Positions 9,688 through 18,781 of a DNA stretch of 64,000 bases are shown here, piece by piece. The stretch covers positions 646,952-710,951 of the forward strand of contig JACKFA010000005.1 of the NCBI GenBank assembly GCA_020632715.1, given 5' to 3'. The position numbers were made by a program, and so were the translations under genes. The notes under the pieces are model-generated. The model ran no database searches, was not told where the DNA came from, and saw nothing but the letters and a program-made list of their open reading frames with translations. Source of the stretch: Deltaproteobacteria bacterium. Lineage in GTDB: Bacteria > Myxococcota_A > UBA9042 > PHBI01. Each line of letters begins with the position of its first letter. The stretch's first letter is position 1.

Positions 9688-12357
9688 ATGGCCTGTGCTC
9701 GCTCCCTGAGCGCCGCCCTCGTGTCCGTGTGCGCCGCGCTCGGCGCCTGCAGCGACGACGCCGCGCCGCCCGCCGCCCCCGCGGCCACGAGTGCTCCCGA
9801 CGGCACCGCGACCGCCGCCGCCCGCGCCGCCTCCCCCGCCGCCTGGCTCCCCACCATCCGCCGCCGCATCGCCGCCTCCGCCGCCGCGCCGACCCGCGAC
9901 GCCCGCGGCGATCTCGTCGCGGTGAACGACGTTCACGGCCTCCGCGCCCGCTTCGACCGCGGCGCCGCCATCACCGTCGCCACCCCGGACGGCGCCGACG
10001 TCGGCGTCCTCGGCCTGCGCGCCGTCGCCTTCGGGCGCGAGGGCGGCCCGGTGACCGCGCTCTCCGAGGCCCCGGCCGCGCTCGGCGCCTGCGCCGCCTC
10101 GGGCGAGATCGGCGCCGACGGCGCCTGCGTCCGCCGCGTCGAGCTCGCCTACGACGCGGGCGTCGGGCTCGTCGCGTGGTGGGAGAGCGACGGCCGCGGC
10201 CTCGAGCACGGCTTCGATCTCGCCGCCGCCCCGCCCGGCGACGGCCCCCTCGTCGTCGACCTCGCGATCGACGGCGCCGCCGTCCGCCTCGCCGGCGCGC
10301 GCGCCGCCCGCCTCGACCTCGGCGGCCGCGAGCTCGCCTACGAAGGGCTCGTCGCCCACGACGCCACCGGCGAGGCCCTCGACGCCTGGCTCGAGCCGCG
10401 CGACGGCGGCCTCCGGATCGCCGTCGACCTCGAAGGCGCCGCCTTCCCCGTCACCATCGACCCGCTCCTCACGACGCCCGCCTGGACCTGGGAGCCCGAC
10501 GTCGGCGGCGCCAACGCCGGCTTCAGCGTCGCCGGCGCCGGCGACGTCGACGGCGACGGCTTCGACGACGTCCTCGTCGGCGCCTACGGCTACCAGTCGT
10601 CCACCGTCGGCGGCCGCGCCTACCTCTTCCGCGGCTCCGCGAGCGGGCTCGCGACCACCCCGGCCTGGACCGGCCAGGTCGACCAGGCCGGCGCGATGTA
10701 CGGCTACGCCGTCTCGACCGCGGGCGACGTCGATGGCGACGGCTACGACGACGTCCTCATCGGGATCCGCGAGCGCACGAACCCCGAGGAGAAGGAGGGC
10801 GCCGTCTTCCTCTACCGCGGCTCCCCCGACGGCCTCGGCGCCGCCCCCGCCTGGGTCGGGGAGGCCGACGCCCCTCTCGCCCGCTTCGGCTACCAGCTCG
10901 GCGCGGCCGGCGACGTCAACGGCGACGGCTACAGCGACGTCGTCATCGCCGCGCCGAACTACGACGGGACGGCCTATCACGACGGCGCCGCCTTCGTGTA
11001 CTACGGCTCCCCCGACGGCCTCTCGGCGACCTGGGACTGGCTCTTCGAGACCGGGCAGGCCGACGCGAACATCGTCGGCGTCGGCTCCGCGGGCGACGTC
11101 GACGGCGACGGCTACGACGACGTCATCATCGGCGCCTACCGCTACACCGAGGGCGAGTACCAGGAGGGCAAGGTCTTCGTCTTCCACGGCTCCGCCGACG
11201 GCCTCGGCGACCCGGCCGCCCCCGACTGGACGGCGCAGGGGGACGAGGTGCTCGCCGACCTCGGCTGGGACTGCGAGACCGCCGGCGACGTCAACGGCGA
11301 CGGCTACAGCGACGTCATCGTCGGCGCCTTCGACTACGGCAACTTCCAGACGCACACGCCCCCCTACGGCTCCGCCTACCTCTACCTCGGCTCCCCCGAC
11401 GGCCTCGCCGCCACCCCCGCCTGGGCCGTCCGCGCGCCCGACCTCGGCATGGCCGCCTTCGGCTGGTCGCTCGCCTCGGCGGGCGACGTCAACGGCGACG
11501 GGTTCGCCGACATCGTCGTCGGCGCCCCGAGCGCGAACAGCTCCCAGGGCGCCGCGTTCGTCTTCCTCGGCTCGCGCGCCGGCCTCGCGACGACCGCCAC
11601 GCGCCGCCTCGACGGCCCCGCCGCGAGCACGAGCTACGGCTACAGCGTCGCGGGCGCGGGCGACGTCAACGGCGACGGCCTGTCCGACGTGATCGTCGGC
11701 GCGCCCTACGCGACCGACGGCGAGAGCTCCGAGGGCCGCGCCTACGTCTATTACGGCGCCCCCGGCGGCCTCACCGGCGCCGCGCTCCGCGAGGGGGGCG
11801 GCGTCACCTTGGCCTTCCCCGGCGACGTCACCGGCGACGGCTACGGCGACCTCCTCGTCGGCTCGCCCGCCGAGGGCGCCGGCGCGGGCGCCGTCCGCCT
11901 CTTCCCCGGGAGCGCCGCCGGCCCCGGCGACACCGCCGTCTGGGAGGCCCACGGCGACGCGGGCGACCAGCTCGGCGCCGCCGTCGCGGGCGCCGGGGAC
12001 GTCGACGACGACGGCGCGCTCGACCTCCTCGTCGGCGCGCCCGGCCGCGGCGGCGTCGGCGCCGCCCTGCTCTTCCGCGGCGCGCTCGGCGGGCCGGAGG
12101 CCGCGCCCGCCTGGACCGCGGCGGGCACCCGCGCCGGAGGCCGCTTCGGCGCCGCGCTCGCGGGCCTCGGCGACGTCGACGGCGACGGCTACGGCGACGT
12201 CCTCGTCGGCGGCGAGGCCGACGGCGCGGCGGGCGGCGGGCGCGCTGCGCTCTACCTCGGCCCCCCCGCCGGCCTCGGTGACGCCCCGGCGTGGGCGCTC
12301 GAGGCCCGTTCGCCACCGATCGCCTCGGCGCCGCCGTGGCCGCCGCCGGCGACGTGA
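9688..12357 (+). CDS. FG-GAP repeat lipoprotein, first part of a frameshifted giant surface protein
   Basis: Signal peptide and lipobox (ALGAC) follow ATG 9688, which has AGGAG 10 nt upstream. After an N-terminal domain of about 260 residues come ten FG-GAP beta-propeller blades, each with GDV[DN]GDG[YF]xD[VI][LI][VI]G, the Ca-binding DxDGDG loop. The frame ends at a TGA at 12355 that lies exactly inside the next blade (GACGTGAACGGCGACGG reads DVNGDG in another frame). Four further blades continue in shifted frames beyond 12300, so this and the next entry are almost certainly one gene of about 2190 codons. The 14 blades together would suit two seven-bladed propellers. Likely a surface adhesion or scaffold protein; function unknown. 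Confidence 0.8.
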   Translation: MACARSLSAALVSVCAALGACSDDAAPPAAPAATSAPDGTATAAARAASPAAWLPTIRRRIAASAAAPTRDARGDLVAVNDVHGLRARFDRGAAITVATPDGADVGVLGLRAVAFGREGGPVTALSEAPAALGACAASGEIGADGACVRRVELAYDAGVGLVAWWESDGRGLEHGFDLAAAPPGDGPLVVDLAIDGAAVRLAGARAARLDLGGRELAYEGLVAHDATGEALDAWLEPRDGGLRIAVDLEGAAFPVTIDPLLTTPAWTWEPDVGGANAGFSVAGAGDVDGDGFDDVLVGAYGYQSSTVGGRAYLFRGSASGLATTPAWTGQVDQAGAMYGYAVSTAGDVDGDGYDDVLIGIRERTNPEEKEGAVFLYRGSPDGLGAAPAWVGEADAPLARFGYQLGAAGDVNGDGYSDVVIAAPNYDGTAYHDGAAFVYYGSPDGLSATWDWLFETGQADANIVGVGSAGDVDGDGYDDVIIGAYRYTEGEYQEGKVFVFHGSADGLGDPAAPDWTAQGDEVLADLGWDCETAGDVNGDGYSDVIVGAFDYGNFQTHTPPYGSAYLYLGSPDGLAATPAWAVRAPDLGMAAFGWSLASAGDVNGDGFADIVVGAPSANSSQGAAFVFLGSRAGLATTATRRLDGPAASTSYGYSVAGAGDVNGDGLSDVIVGAPYATDGESSEGRAYVYYGAPGGLTGAALREGGGVTLAFPGDVTGDGYGDLLVGSPAEGAGAGAVRLFPGSAAGPGDTAVWEAHGDAGDQLGAAVAGAGDVDDDGALDLLVGAPGRGGVGAALLFRGALGGPEAAPAWTAAGTRAGGRFGAALAGLGDVDGDGYGDVLVGGEADGAAGGGRAALYLGPPAGLGDAPAWALEARSPPIASAPPWPPPAT

Positions 12358-15300
12358 ACGGCGACGGCCTCGCCGACTGGCTCGTCGGCGCCCCAGGCGC
12401 CGCAGGCGCTGGCTCCGGGCCGCGGGGCCGCGACGCTCTGGCTCGGCGCCGCGCGGGGCGCTCCCCGATCCCGCCACCGGCGCCGCCTGGACCGTGACCG
12501 GCGGCGGCGAGGGCGCGGAGCTCGGCGCGGCCCTCGCGGGCGCCGGCGACGTCGACGGCGACGGCCTCGGCGACCTCCTCATCGGCTCGCCCGGCTTCGC
12601 GGACGGCGCGGGCGAGGTCGACGTCTACCTCGGCTCGGCGGCCGGGGCGCCCGGCCCGCGCGTGTGGGCGATCACGGGCAGCGGCGCGCGCCTCGGCGCC
12701 GCCGTCGCGAGCGCCGGGGACGTCGATCACGACGGCCACGCCGACGTCCTCGTCGGGCGGGCCGGCGGCGCCGCGCTGTACCTCGGCGGCCCGGCGGGCC
12801 CCGCCGACCTCCCGATCTGGACTGGCGACGCCGGCCCGACCTACGGGACCGTCCTCGCCGGCGGCGACCTCGACGGCGACGGCTTCGGCGACTTCGTCGT
12901 CGGCGAGCCCGGGAGCGCGACCTGGTGGCTCTACGGCGGAAACGGCGGCGACGGCGCGGGCTCGGCCTTCGGCTACGCGGCGCACGCGCGGCTCGCCGGC
13001 ACCTCGCGCCCCATCCATCCCGGCTGCCGCGCGGCCGGCCCGAGCTTCGACGTGGCGATGCGCCTGCGGACGCCGTTCGGGCGCGCCCGCGCGCGGCTCG
13101 AGGTCGAGGCGAAGCCGGTCGGGACGCCCTTCGACGGCGAGGGCCTCGTGACCTCCGGCGACTACACGAGCGACACGGACCCGCTCGGCTTCCTCGTCGC
13201 GACCGTCACGAACACGTCCGACACGCTCGCGATGCGCTGGCGGGCGCGGCTCGTCTACGACCCGGCCGAGGCGCTGCCGCTCCCGGCGTCGCGCTGGATC
13301 GAGGGCGGCCACTCCGGGCAACCGTCGGCGGCGCACGTCCGGACCTCGCGCGAGCCGCGCCTCACGAGCACGCCGCCGCTGACGGTGGTCGAGGACGTCG
13401 CGACGACCTACGTCGCCACGGGCGCCGATCCCGATGGGGACGTCATCACCTGGGAGGCCCGCCCGGCGCTCGACACCTGCGGGGGCACCCTCGCGCCCGA
13501 CGGGACCTACACCGTGACGGTCGCGGGCCCGGTGCCGCCGACGTCGTGTGTCATCGCGCTCGCCGTCTGCGACGGGCCGCCCGGGCTCTGCACGGAGCAG
13601 GTGGTCACGGTCGCGGTCGCCGCGGTCGACGACCCGCCGGCGGTCGACGTCGGCGCGGCCCCGACGAGCGCCGTCGAGGACGCGCCGTACGGCTTCGTCC
13701 CGAGCGCGGTGGATCCCGAGGACGACGTCGTGACCTGGGCCGTCGGCAGCGCCGACACCTGCGGCGGCGCGGTCGACGCGGCGACCGGCGCGTACACCTT
13801 CACGCCGGCGGGGCCGGTGCCGCCGGAGAGCTGCGTCGCGGGGGTCATCGCCTGCGGCGCGACGCCCGACGGCTGCGCCGAGGCGGACGTGTCGGTCGCG
13901 ATCACCGCCGTCGACGACGGGCCGACGCTGGCGCTCCCGGCCGCCGGCGCGGCGACCGAGGACGTCGCCACCACCTACGTCCCCGCGGCGGTCGACCCCG
14001 AGGGCGACGCGCTCTCCTGGGCCGTGGGCGCGGGCGACACCTGCGGCGGCGCGGTCGACGCGGCGACGGGCGCGTACACCTTCACGCCGGCCGGGCCTAT
14101 GCCGGCGGCGTCGTGCGTGGCGGGGATCTCGGTGTGCAGCGGGTCGCCGGCGCTCTGCGACGCAGGCGCCGTGACCATCGCGATCACGCCGGTCGACGAC
14201 CCGCCGGTGCTGACGGGCGGCGCGCTGCCGGGCGCCGCGACCGAGGACGTGGCGTACGGCTGGCAGATCGGCGCCGCCGATCCCGAGGGCGCGGCGCTCT
14301 CCTTCGCGATCGACGCGACGGACACCTGCGGCGGCGCCGTGTCGGCTGGCGGCGGGTACGCGTTCACGCCCGCGGGGCCGGTGCCGCCGGCGTCGTGCGT
14401 GGTGGCCGTGCGGGTGTGCGACGGGGCGCCAGGCGAGTGTGTGGTGGTCGGCGGGACCGTCACGGTGAGCGGGGTGGACGACGCGCCGACGGTCGCGAGC
14501 GACGCGCCTGGCGCCGCGACGGAGGACGTGGCGTACGCGTGGTCGCCGACGGGCGCGGACCCGGAGGGGCAGGCGCTGACGTGGTCGCGCGGCGCGGGCG
14601 ACACCTGCGGGGGCGCGGTCGACGCGGCGACGGGGGTGTACGCGTTCACGCCGGCGGGGCCGGCGCCGCCGGCGTCGTGCACGGTGGCGGTCGAGGCGTG
14701 CGCGGGGTCGCCGGCGCTGTGCGCGGAGGCGAGCGGCGTCGTGACGATCGCGGCGGTCGACGACGGGCCGACCATCACGAGCGAGGCGCCGGCGGAGGCG
14801 ACCGAGGACGAGGGGTACGCCTACGCGGCCGCGGCGGTCGATCCCGAGGGCGACGCGCTCGCCTGGTCGGTCGACGAGGACGACACCTGCGGCGGCGCCG
14901 TGGACGCGGCGACCGGGGAGTACGGGTTCACGCCGGCGGGGCCGACGCCGGCGGCGGCGTGCGTGGTGGCGGTGACGGTGTGCTCGGGGCCGGCGGAGGC
15001 GCGGCTCTGCGCGACGGAGACGGCGGAGGTGGCGATCGCGGCCGTGGACGACGCGCCGGTCGGGGCGGCGGACGCCTACGAGGTCGACGAGGACGCGGTG
15101 CTCACGGTGGCGGCGCCCGGGGTGCTCGCGAACGACGCGGATCCCGAGGGCGACGCGCTGACGGCGGCGGTGGTGACCGCGCCAGCGCACGGCGCGCTCA
15201 CGCTCGCGGCGGACGGCGGCTTCACCTACACGCCGGACGCGGACTTCGCGGGCGCGGACGCCTTCGCGTACACGGCGGGGGCCGGGGTCGCGGCGAGCGA

Positions 15301-16255
15301 GGCGGTGACGGTGTCGCTGACGGTGCGAGGGACGGCGGACGCGCCGCGGCTCGTGGCGCCGACGCCAGCGGCGGGGGCGGCGCTCGAGGCGGTCGAGGGG
15401 AGCGCGCTCGCGTTCGTGGTGGCGGGCGAGGACCCCGACGGGGACGCGCTGAGCTACGGGGTGGCGCCGCTCCCGCCGGGGGCGACGCTCGACGCGGCGA
15501 CCGGGGCGTTCGCGTGGACGCCGGCCTGGACGGACGCGGGGACGACGGCGGTGACGCTGTCGGTGACGGACGGGACGGCGAGCGACGCGCGGGAGGTCAC
15601 GATCGCGGTGACCTGGCGCGATGACGACGGCGACGGGCTGCCGGACACGTGGGAGCTGGGCGTCGGGCTCGATCCGACGACGGCGGACAGCGATGGGGAC
15701 GGGATCGGCGACCTCGAGGAGGTGGGCGAGGACCTGGAGGAGCCGCGGGACACGGACGGGGACGAGGTCATCGACGCGCTCGACGCGGACAGCGACGACG
15801 ACGGGCTCGCGGACGCGGTGGAGGCGGGGGACGACGACCTCGCGACGCCGGCGGTGGACACGGACGGGGACGAGCTGCCGGACTATCGGGACGCGGACTC
15901 GGACGACGACGGGCTGGACGACGGCGACGACAACTGCCCGCTCGTGGCGAACGCGGACCAGGCGGACACCGACCTGGACGGTGTCGGCGACGCGTGCACC
16001 GACGATCGCGACGGCGACGGCGTGGACGACACGGCGGACAACTGCCCGGGCGTGGCGAACGCGGATCAGGCGGACGCGGACGAGGACGGCGTGGGCGACG
16101 CCTGCGACGAGCCGGTGGCGCTCCTGATCTCCGGCGGCGGCGGCTGCGCGGGCGGTGGCGGCGGGCTCGCGGGCCTCGCGCTGGCGGCGCTCGCGCTGGT
16201 CGCGCTGGCGCTCGCCCGGCTCAGCGGCGCGCGACGCGGCAGGTCGCGGGGCTGA
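12278..16255 (+). CDS. FG-GAP / Ig-like repeat / thrombospondin type 3 repeat protein with MYXO-CTERM tail (second part of frameshifted gene)
   Basis: True coding in this frame begins about 12460, after the frame breaks; the first 60 codons are a shadow frame. In order: three FG-GAP blades; a middle beta domain; six tandem ~90-residue Ig/cadherin-like repeats, each with a [VT]EDVAY start, a VDPEGDALTW core and DTCGGAVDAATGAYTFTP; a cadherin-like tandem domain (VLANDADPEGDALTA); a He_PIG-like domain (LPPGATLDAATGAFAWTP); thrombospondin type 3 Ca-binding repeats (DSDGDGIGDLEE, DDNCPLVANADQ, DNCPGVANADQ); then GGGGCAGGGGG, one hydrophobic helix and an Arg-rich end, the MYXO-CTERM pattern for anchoring and processing. 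It overlaps the convergent lipoprotein gene by 35 bp. Confidence 0.75.
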   Translation: MTPRRGRSRPVRHRSPRRRRGRRRRRERRRPRRLARRRPRRRRRWLRAAGPRRSGSAPRGALPDPATGAAWTVTGGGEGAELGAALAGAGDVDGDGLGDLLIGSPGFADGAGEVDVYLGSAAGAPGPRVWAITGSGARLGAAVASAGDVDHDGHADVLVGRAGGAALYLGGPAGPADLPIWTGDAGPTYGTVLAGGDLDGDGFGDFVVGEPGSATWWLYGGNGGDGAGSAFGYAAHARLAGTSRPIHPGCRAAGPSFDVAMRLRTPFGRARARLEVEAKPVGTPFDGEGLVTSGDYTSDTDPLGFLVATVTNTSDTLAMRWRARLVYDPAEALPLPASRWIEGGHSGQPSAAHVRTSREPRLTSTPPLTVVEDVATTYVATGADPDGDVITWEARPALDTCGGTLAPDGTYTVTVAGPVPPTSCVIALAVCDGPPGLCTEQVVTVAVAAVDDPPAVDVGAAPTSAVEDAPYGFVPSAVDPEDDVVTWAVGSADTCGGAVDAATGAYTFTPAGPVPPESCVAGVIACGATPDGCAEADVSVAITAVDDGPTLALPAAGAATEDVATTYVPAAVDPEGDALSWAVGAGDTCGGAVDAATGAYTFTPAGPMPAASCVAGISVCSGSPALCDAGAVTIAITPVDDPPVLTGGALPGAATEDVAYGWQIGAADPEGAALSFAIDATDTCGGAVSAGGGYAFTPAGPVPPASCVVAVRVCDGAPGECVVVGGTVTVSGVDDAPTVASDAPGAATEDVAYAWSPTGADPEGQALTWSRGAGDTCGGAVDAATGVYAFTPAGPAPPASCTVAVEACAGSPALCAEASGVVTIAAVDDGPTITSEAPAEATEDEGYAYAAAAVDPEGDALAWSVDEDDTCGGAVDAATGEYGFTPAGPTPAAACVVAVTVCSGPAEARLCATETAEVAIAAVDDAPVGAADAYEVDEDAVLTVAAPGVLANDADPEGDALTAAVVTAPAHGALTLAADGGFTYTPDADFAGADAFAYTAGAGVAASEAVTVSLTVRGTADAPRLVAPTPAAGAALEAVEGSALAFVVAGEDPDGDALSYGVAPLPPGATLDAATGAFAWTPAWTDAGTTAVTLSVTDGTASDAREVTIAVTWRDDDGDGLPDTWELGVGLDPTTADSDGDGIGDLEEVGEDLEEPRDTDGDEVIDALDADSDDDGLADAVEAGDDDLATPAVDTDGDELPDYRDADSDDDGLDDGDDNCPLVANADQADTDLDGVGDACTDDRDGDGVDDTADNCPGVANADQADADEDGVGDACDEPVALLISGGGGCAGGGGGLAGLALAALALVALALARLSGARRGRSRG

Positions 16256-17864
16256 ACGCGACGAGGTCGAGGCCGTCCGGGCCCGCGGCGACCACGGTCG
16301 CCTCGCCGCCGGCGGCGACGACGAGCGTCATGCCGGCCGTCAGCGCGGCGAGGTAGCGCGCGTGGGCGCAGGTGGCGCGCGGCGTGGCGCTCACCCGGAC
16401 GACGCCCGCGGCGCTCGTGGCGTCGACCTGCACGGACGCGACGCGGTCGGTGCACGCGGTGTCGCTGGGGCCGGCGAGGACGAGGTCGATGTCGGTCGTG
16501 AAGACGTCGTCACGGGGGGTCACCTCCCCCGCGGCGACGAGCACGGCGGCGCTCGCGGCGCCCTCGCACTCGCCGACGCCCGCGGCCGGGAAGAGATCGA
16601 GGAGGTCGGGCGAGCGGCCGGGCACGGGCCCCCAGAGCCCGCGCGCGTCGAGGTCGCCGGTCGCGGGGTCGACGGCGGCGAGGTAGATCCCGTCGTTCGC
16701 GACGCCGCCGCCCCCGGCGACGCGCGGGTCCGCGCTGTCGCCGGCGCCGGCGAGCCAGTAGCGACCGGCGTCGTCGGTGAGCGCGCGGCTCACGGCGGCG
16801 TGGAGCTCGAGCGGGAGCGGTGCTGCGCCGTCGCGCTGGAGCGCGCAGATCGTGCGCACGGTGGCGTCGGTGAACGTGACGTCCGCGAGCGCGACGCTGC
16901 TGCCGGTCGGGCGGATCGCGCAGAGGAGGCGCACGTCGCCCCCCGAGGCCTCGAGCATGGCGCGCACGAAGACGGCGGCCGCGATCTGGCCGACCGGGCT
17001 CAGCGTGCCGCGCGCGGGGTCGAGGCGGGCGAAGTCGACGCCGCCGCCGTCGGGGCCCGCGTGCGCGACGAGGAGCGCGCCGTCGGCGCCAGCCGAGAGC
17101 GCGCCGACCTCACGCCCCGGCGCGAGCTGGCTCGCGTTGATCTCGCCCCGGTCGAAGAGGCGGTCGAGGTCGAGGACCTGCGTCTCGTAGCCCGCCGTCG
17201 TCACCGTGATGGCGCGCCCCGACGGCGGCGTGACGACGAGACGCCCCGCGTGGCGCATCGTCGCGTAGAAGCGCCCGTCCGCGCAGGTCGGCCGCCCGAG
17301 GCCGATCTCGACGAGGTCGCCGCCGCCGGCCGCCTCCGCGGCGAAGGACGCGCTCGCGACGGGCTCCGCGAGCATCGGGTCCGCGCGGAAGACCCAGAGC
17401 CGGGCACCGGAGCCGTCGCGGAGGACGGCCCACACCGCGTCGCCGCAGGCGAGGCCGCCGTCGAAGCGGAGCTCCTCGGTGTCGCCCGGGATGGGGACGG
17501 CGGCGACGCGACCAGGGGTGCCGTCGGCCCGGACGCGGACGAAGACGGCGCGCAGGTCGGCCGTGGTCGCGGCCGGGAGGAGCTCCGTGTCGGCGCCGTC
17601 GCGGCGCGCGGTGACAGGCTCGGCGCCGGCGACGCCGAGGACGAGCCAGCTCGGCTCGGGCGAGGTGTCGAGCGTCACGAGGGCGGGGTCGAGCGCGGAC
17701 GCGTCGGTGAGGCCGCGGAGGGTGAGCGCCGCGGACACGGGCGCGATCGGGCCGAGCGCGGGCTCGGGGTCCGGCGGGGTCACGGGGGCGCCGTCCGCGC
17801 CGCCGTCGCTGCAGGCGAGGGGCAGGGCGGCGAGGACGAGTGCGGCGAGGAGATCGTGGCGCAT
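16221..17864 (-). CDS. Lipoprotein of unknown function
   Basis: 547 residues from ATG 17864 (MRHDLLAALVLAALPLACSD, lipobox LPLAC). The rest is beta-rich with regularly spaced segments such as GRFYATMRHAGRLVV, DGALLVAHAGPDGGG and GRYWLAGAGDSADP, suggesting a propeller-like fold, but I recognise no family. The longer upstream reading frame to 18365 is rejected since it lacks a signal peptide and overlaps the divergent gene. The 3' end overlaps the convergent MYXO-CTERM protein gene. The divergent start at 17983 leaves 118 bp for two promoters. Confidence 0.7.
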   Translation of the reverse strand: MRHDLLAALVLAALPLACSDGGADGAPVTPPDPEPALGPIAPVSAALTLRGLTDASALDPALVTLDTSPEPSWLVLGVAGAEPVTARRDGADTELLPAATTADLRAVFVRVRADGTPGRVAAVPIPGDTEELRFDGGLACGDAVWAVLRDGSGARLWVFRADPMLAEPVASASFAAEAAGGGDLVEIGLGRPTCADGRFYATMRHAGRLVVTPPSGRAITVTTAGYETQVLDLDRLFDRGEINASQLAPGREVGALSAGADGALLVAHAGPDGGGVDFARLDPARGTLSPVGQIAAAVFVRAMLEASGGDVRLLCAIRPTGSSVALADVTFTDATVRTICALQRDGAAPLPLELHAAVSRALTDDAGRYWLAGAGDSADPRVAGGGGVANDGIYLAAVDPATGDLDARGLWGPVPGRSPDLLDLFPAAGVGECEGAASAAVLVAAGEVTPRDDVFTTDIDLVLAGPSDTACTDRVASVQVDATSAAGVVRVSATPRATCAHARYLAALTAGMTLVVAAGGEATVVAAGPDGLDLVAFSPATCRVARR

Positions 17865-17982
17865 CCCCGGAGTCTGCCACGGGTTCGACGTCGCGTGGCG
17901 TTCGCGTTTCCGGTCCTGGCGGCGCCCGCCCGATCGCGCCCCGGTCGTGGCGCGCGCCGCGGACATGGCGTAGAGGAGCGCG

Positions 17983-18645
17983 ATGGACGCATGGATCCTG
18001 ACCTGCCGCGCCTGCCGGGCGCCGCTCTCGCTGCCGCTGACGGCGCTCGACGCGCAGGTCGACCCGGCGCGCCTCGAGGAGGGGCGGGACGTGGTGCCGC
18101 GCGGGTGCCTCTGGCCGGCGGCGCCGGGGTTCGCGGAGCTCCACGCCGTGCGCGGCGGGGACTGGATGGTGTGTCGCGCCGACCTCCCGGACGCGGTGTC
18201 GCGCGGCGACCACGGCTGCTGCGGGCCGTCGGGGCTCGACGGGCCGAACCTCCACTGCCCCGGCTGCGACGCGGCCTTCGCGACGGAGATGGGAGACTGC
18301 TGGGCGCCGCACGTGGTCGGCGTGGACCCGCGGCGCGTCGAGCGAGCGCAGGCCGAGGTGAGCACGGCCGTGTACGTCTACGAGGGCGGCGGCGGCGCGT
18401 GGGCCTTCGCGGCCTGGCTCCACGAGACGCTCGCCGCCGAGGACTGGTACGGGCTCGAGCTCGGGCAGCTCGCGGCCGCGTGGGCGGCGCGCGCGCCGGG
18501 GGCGGTGGTGGTCGTGTGGGTCGGCGCCGACGACGAGGAGGCGGCCGGGACGCCGGTGACCGCGATGATGGCGGCGCTCGCGGGGGCGGGCCCGGGCGTC
18601 ACCGCGGTGCGGGCGGGCTTGGCGCCCGAGGTAGAGGCTGGATGA
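17983..18645 (+). CDS. Cys-rich hypothetical protein, possible zinc ribbon
   Basis: 220 residues with no signal peptide. The start MDAWILTCRACRAPLSLPL gives a CxxC at the N-terminus; a second CxxC pair lies in NLHCPGCDAAFATEMGDCW, with CC in DHGCCGPSG between, so one or two metal-binding knuckles are likely. The C-terminal half looks like an alpha/beta domain (AVVVVWVGADDEEA). GAGGAG lies 4 nt upstream of the ATG. No family recognised. Confidence 0.68.
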   Translation: MDAWILTCRACRAPLSLPLTALDAQVDPARLEEGRDVVPRGCLWPAAPGFAELHAVRGGDWMVCRADLPDAVSRGDHGCCGPSGLDGPNLHCPGCDAAFATEMGDCWAPHVVGVDPRRVERAQAEVSTAVYVYEGGGGAWAFAAWLHETLAAEDWYGLELGQLAAAWAARAPGAVVVVWVGADDEEAAGTPVTAMMAALAGAGPGVTAVRAGLAPEVEAG

Positions 18646-18702
18646 CCCGGTGGGACTCCGGGCTGGGAGCCTGTAGCGCATAGATGCTTCGGCGCTCTGT
18701 GA

Positions 18703-18776
18703 CGATTGCCAGCAATCGCTATCAACTTGCTATCAATGCCCATCAATTTGATAGCTCGGTCGGCTCGACCGACTCG
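18703..18776. repeat. AT-richer nested inverted repeats in convergent intergenic region
   Basis: Between convergent genes, CGATTGC-CA-GCAATCG forms a perfect 7-bp hairpin (18703-18718), followed by GCTATCAA at 18718-18725, a second GCTATCAA at 18729-18736, and the inverse TTGATAGC at 18748-18755, then a GGTCG/CGACC hairpin. It is the most AT-rich patch for several kb. It may serve as a bidirectional terminator or a protein-binding site. Confidence 0.55.
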
Positions 18777-18781
18777 CGTGC

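Noticed and set aside
12295..12465. Programmed ribosomal frameshifting
   Set aside because: More than one shift, in different directions, within 170 bp and no slippery heptamer with a downstream structure; mutation or sequence error is simpler.
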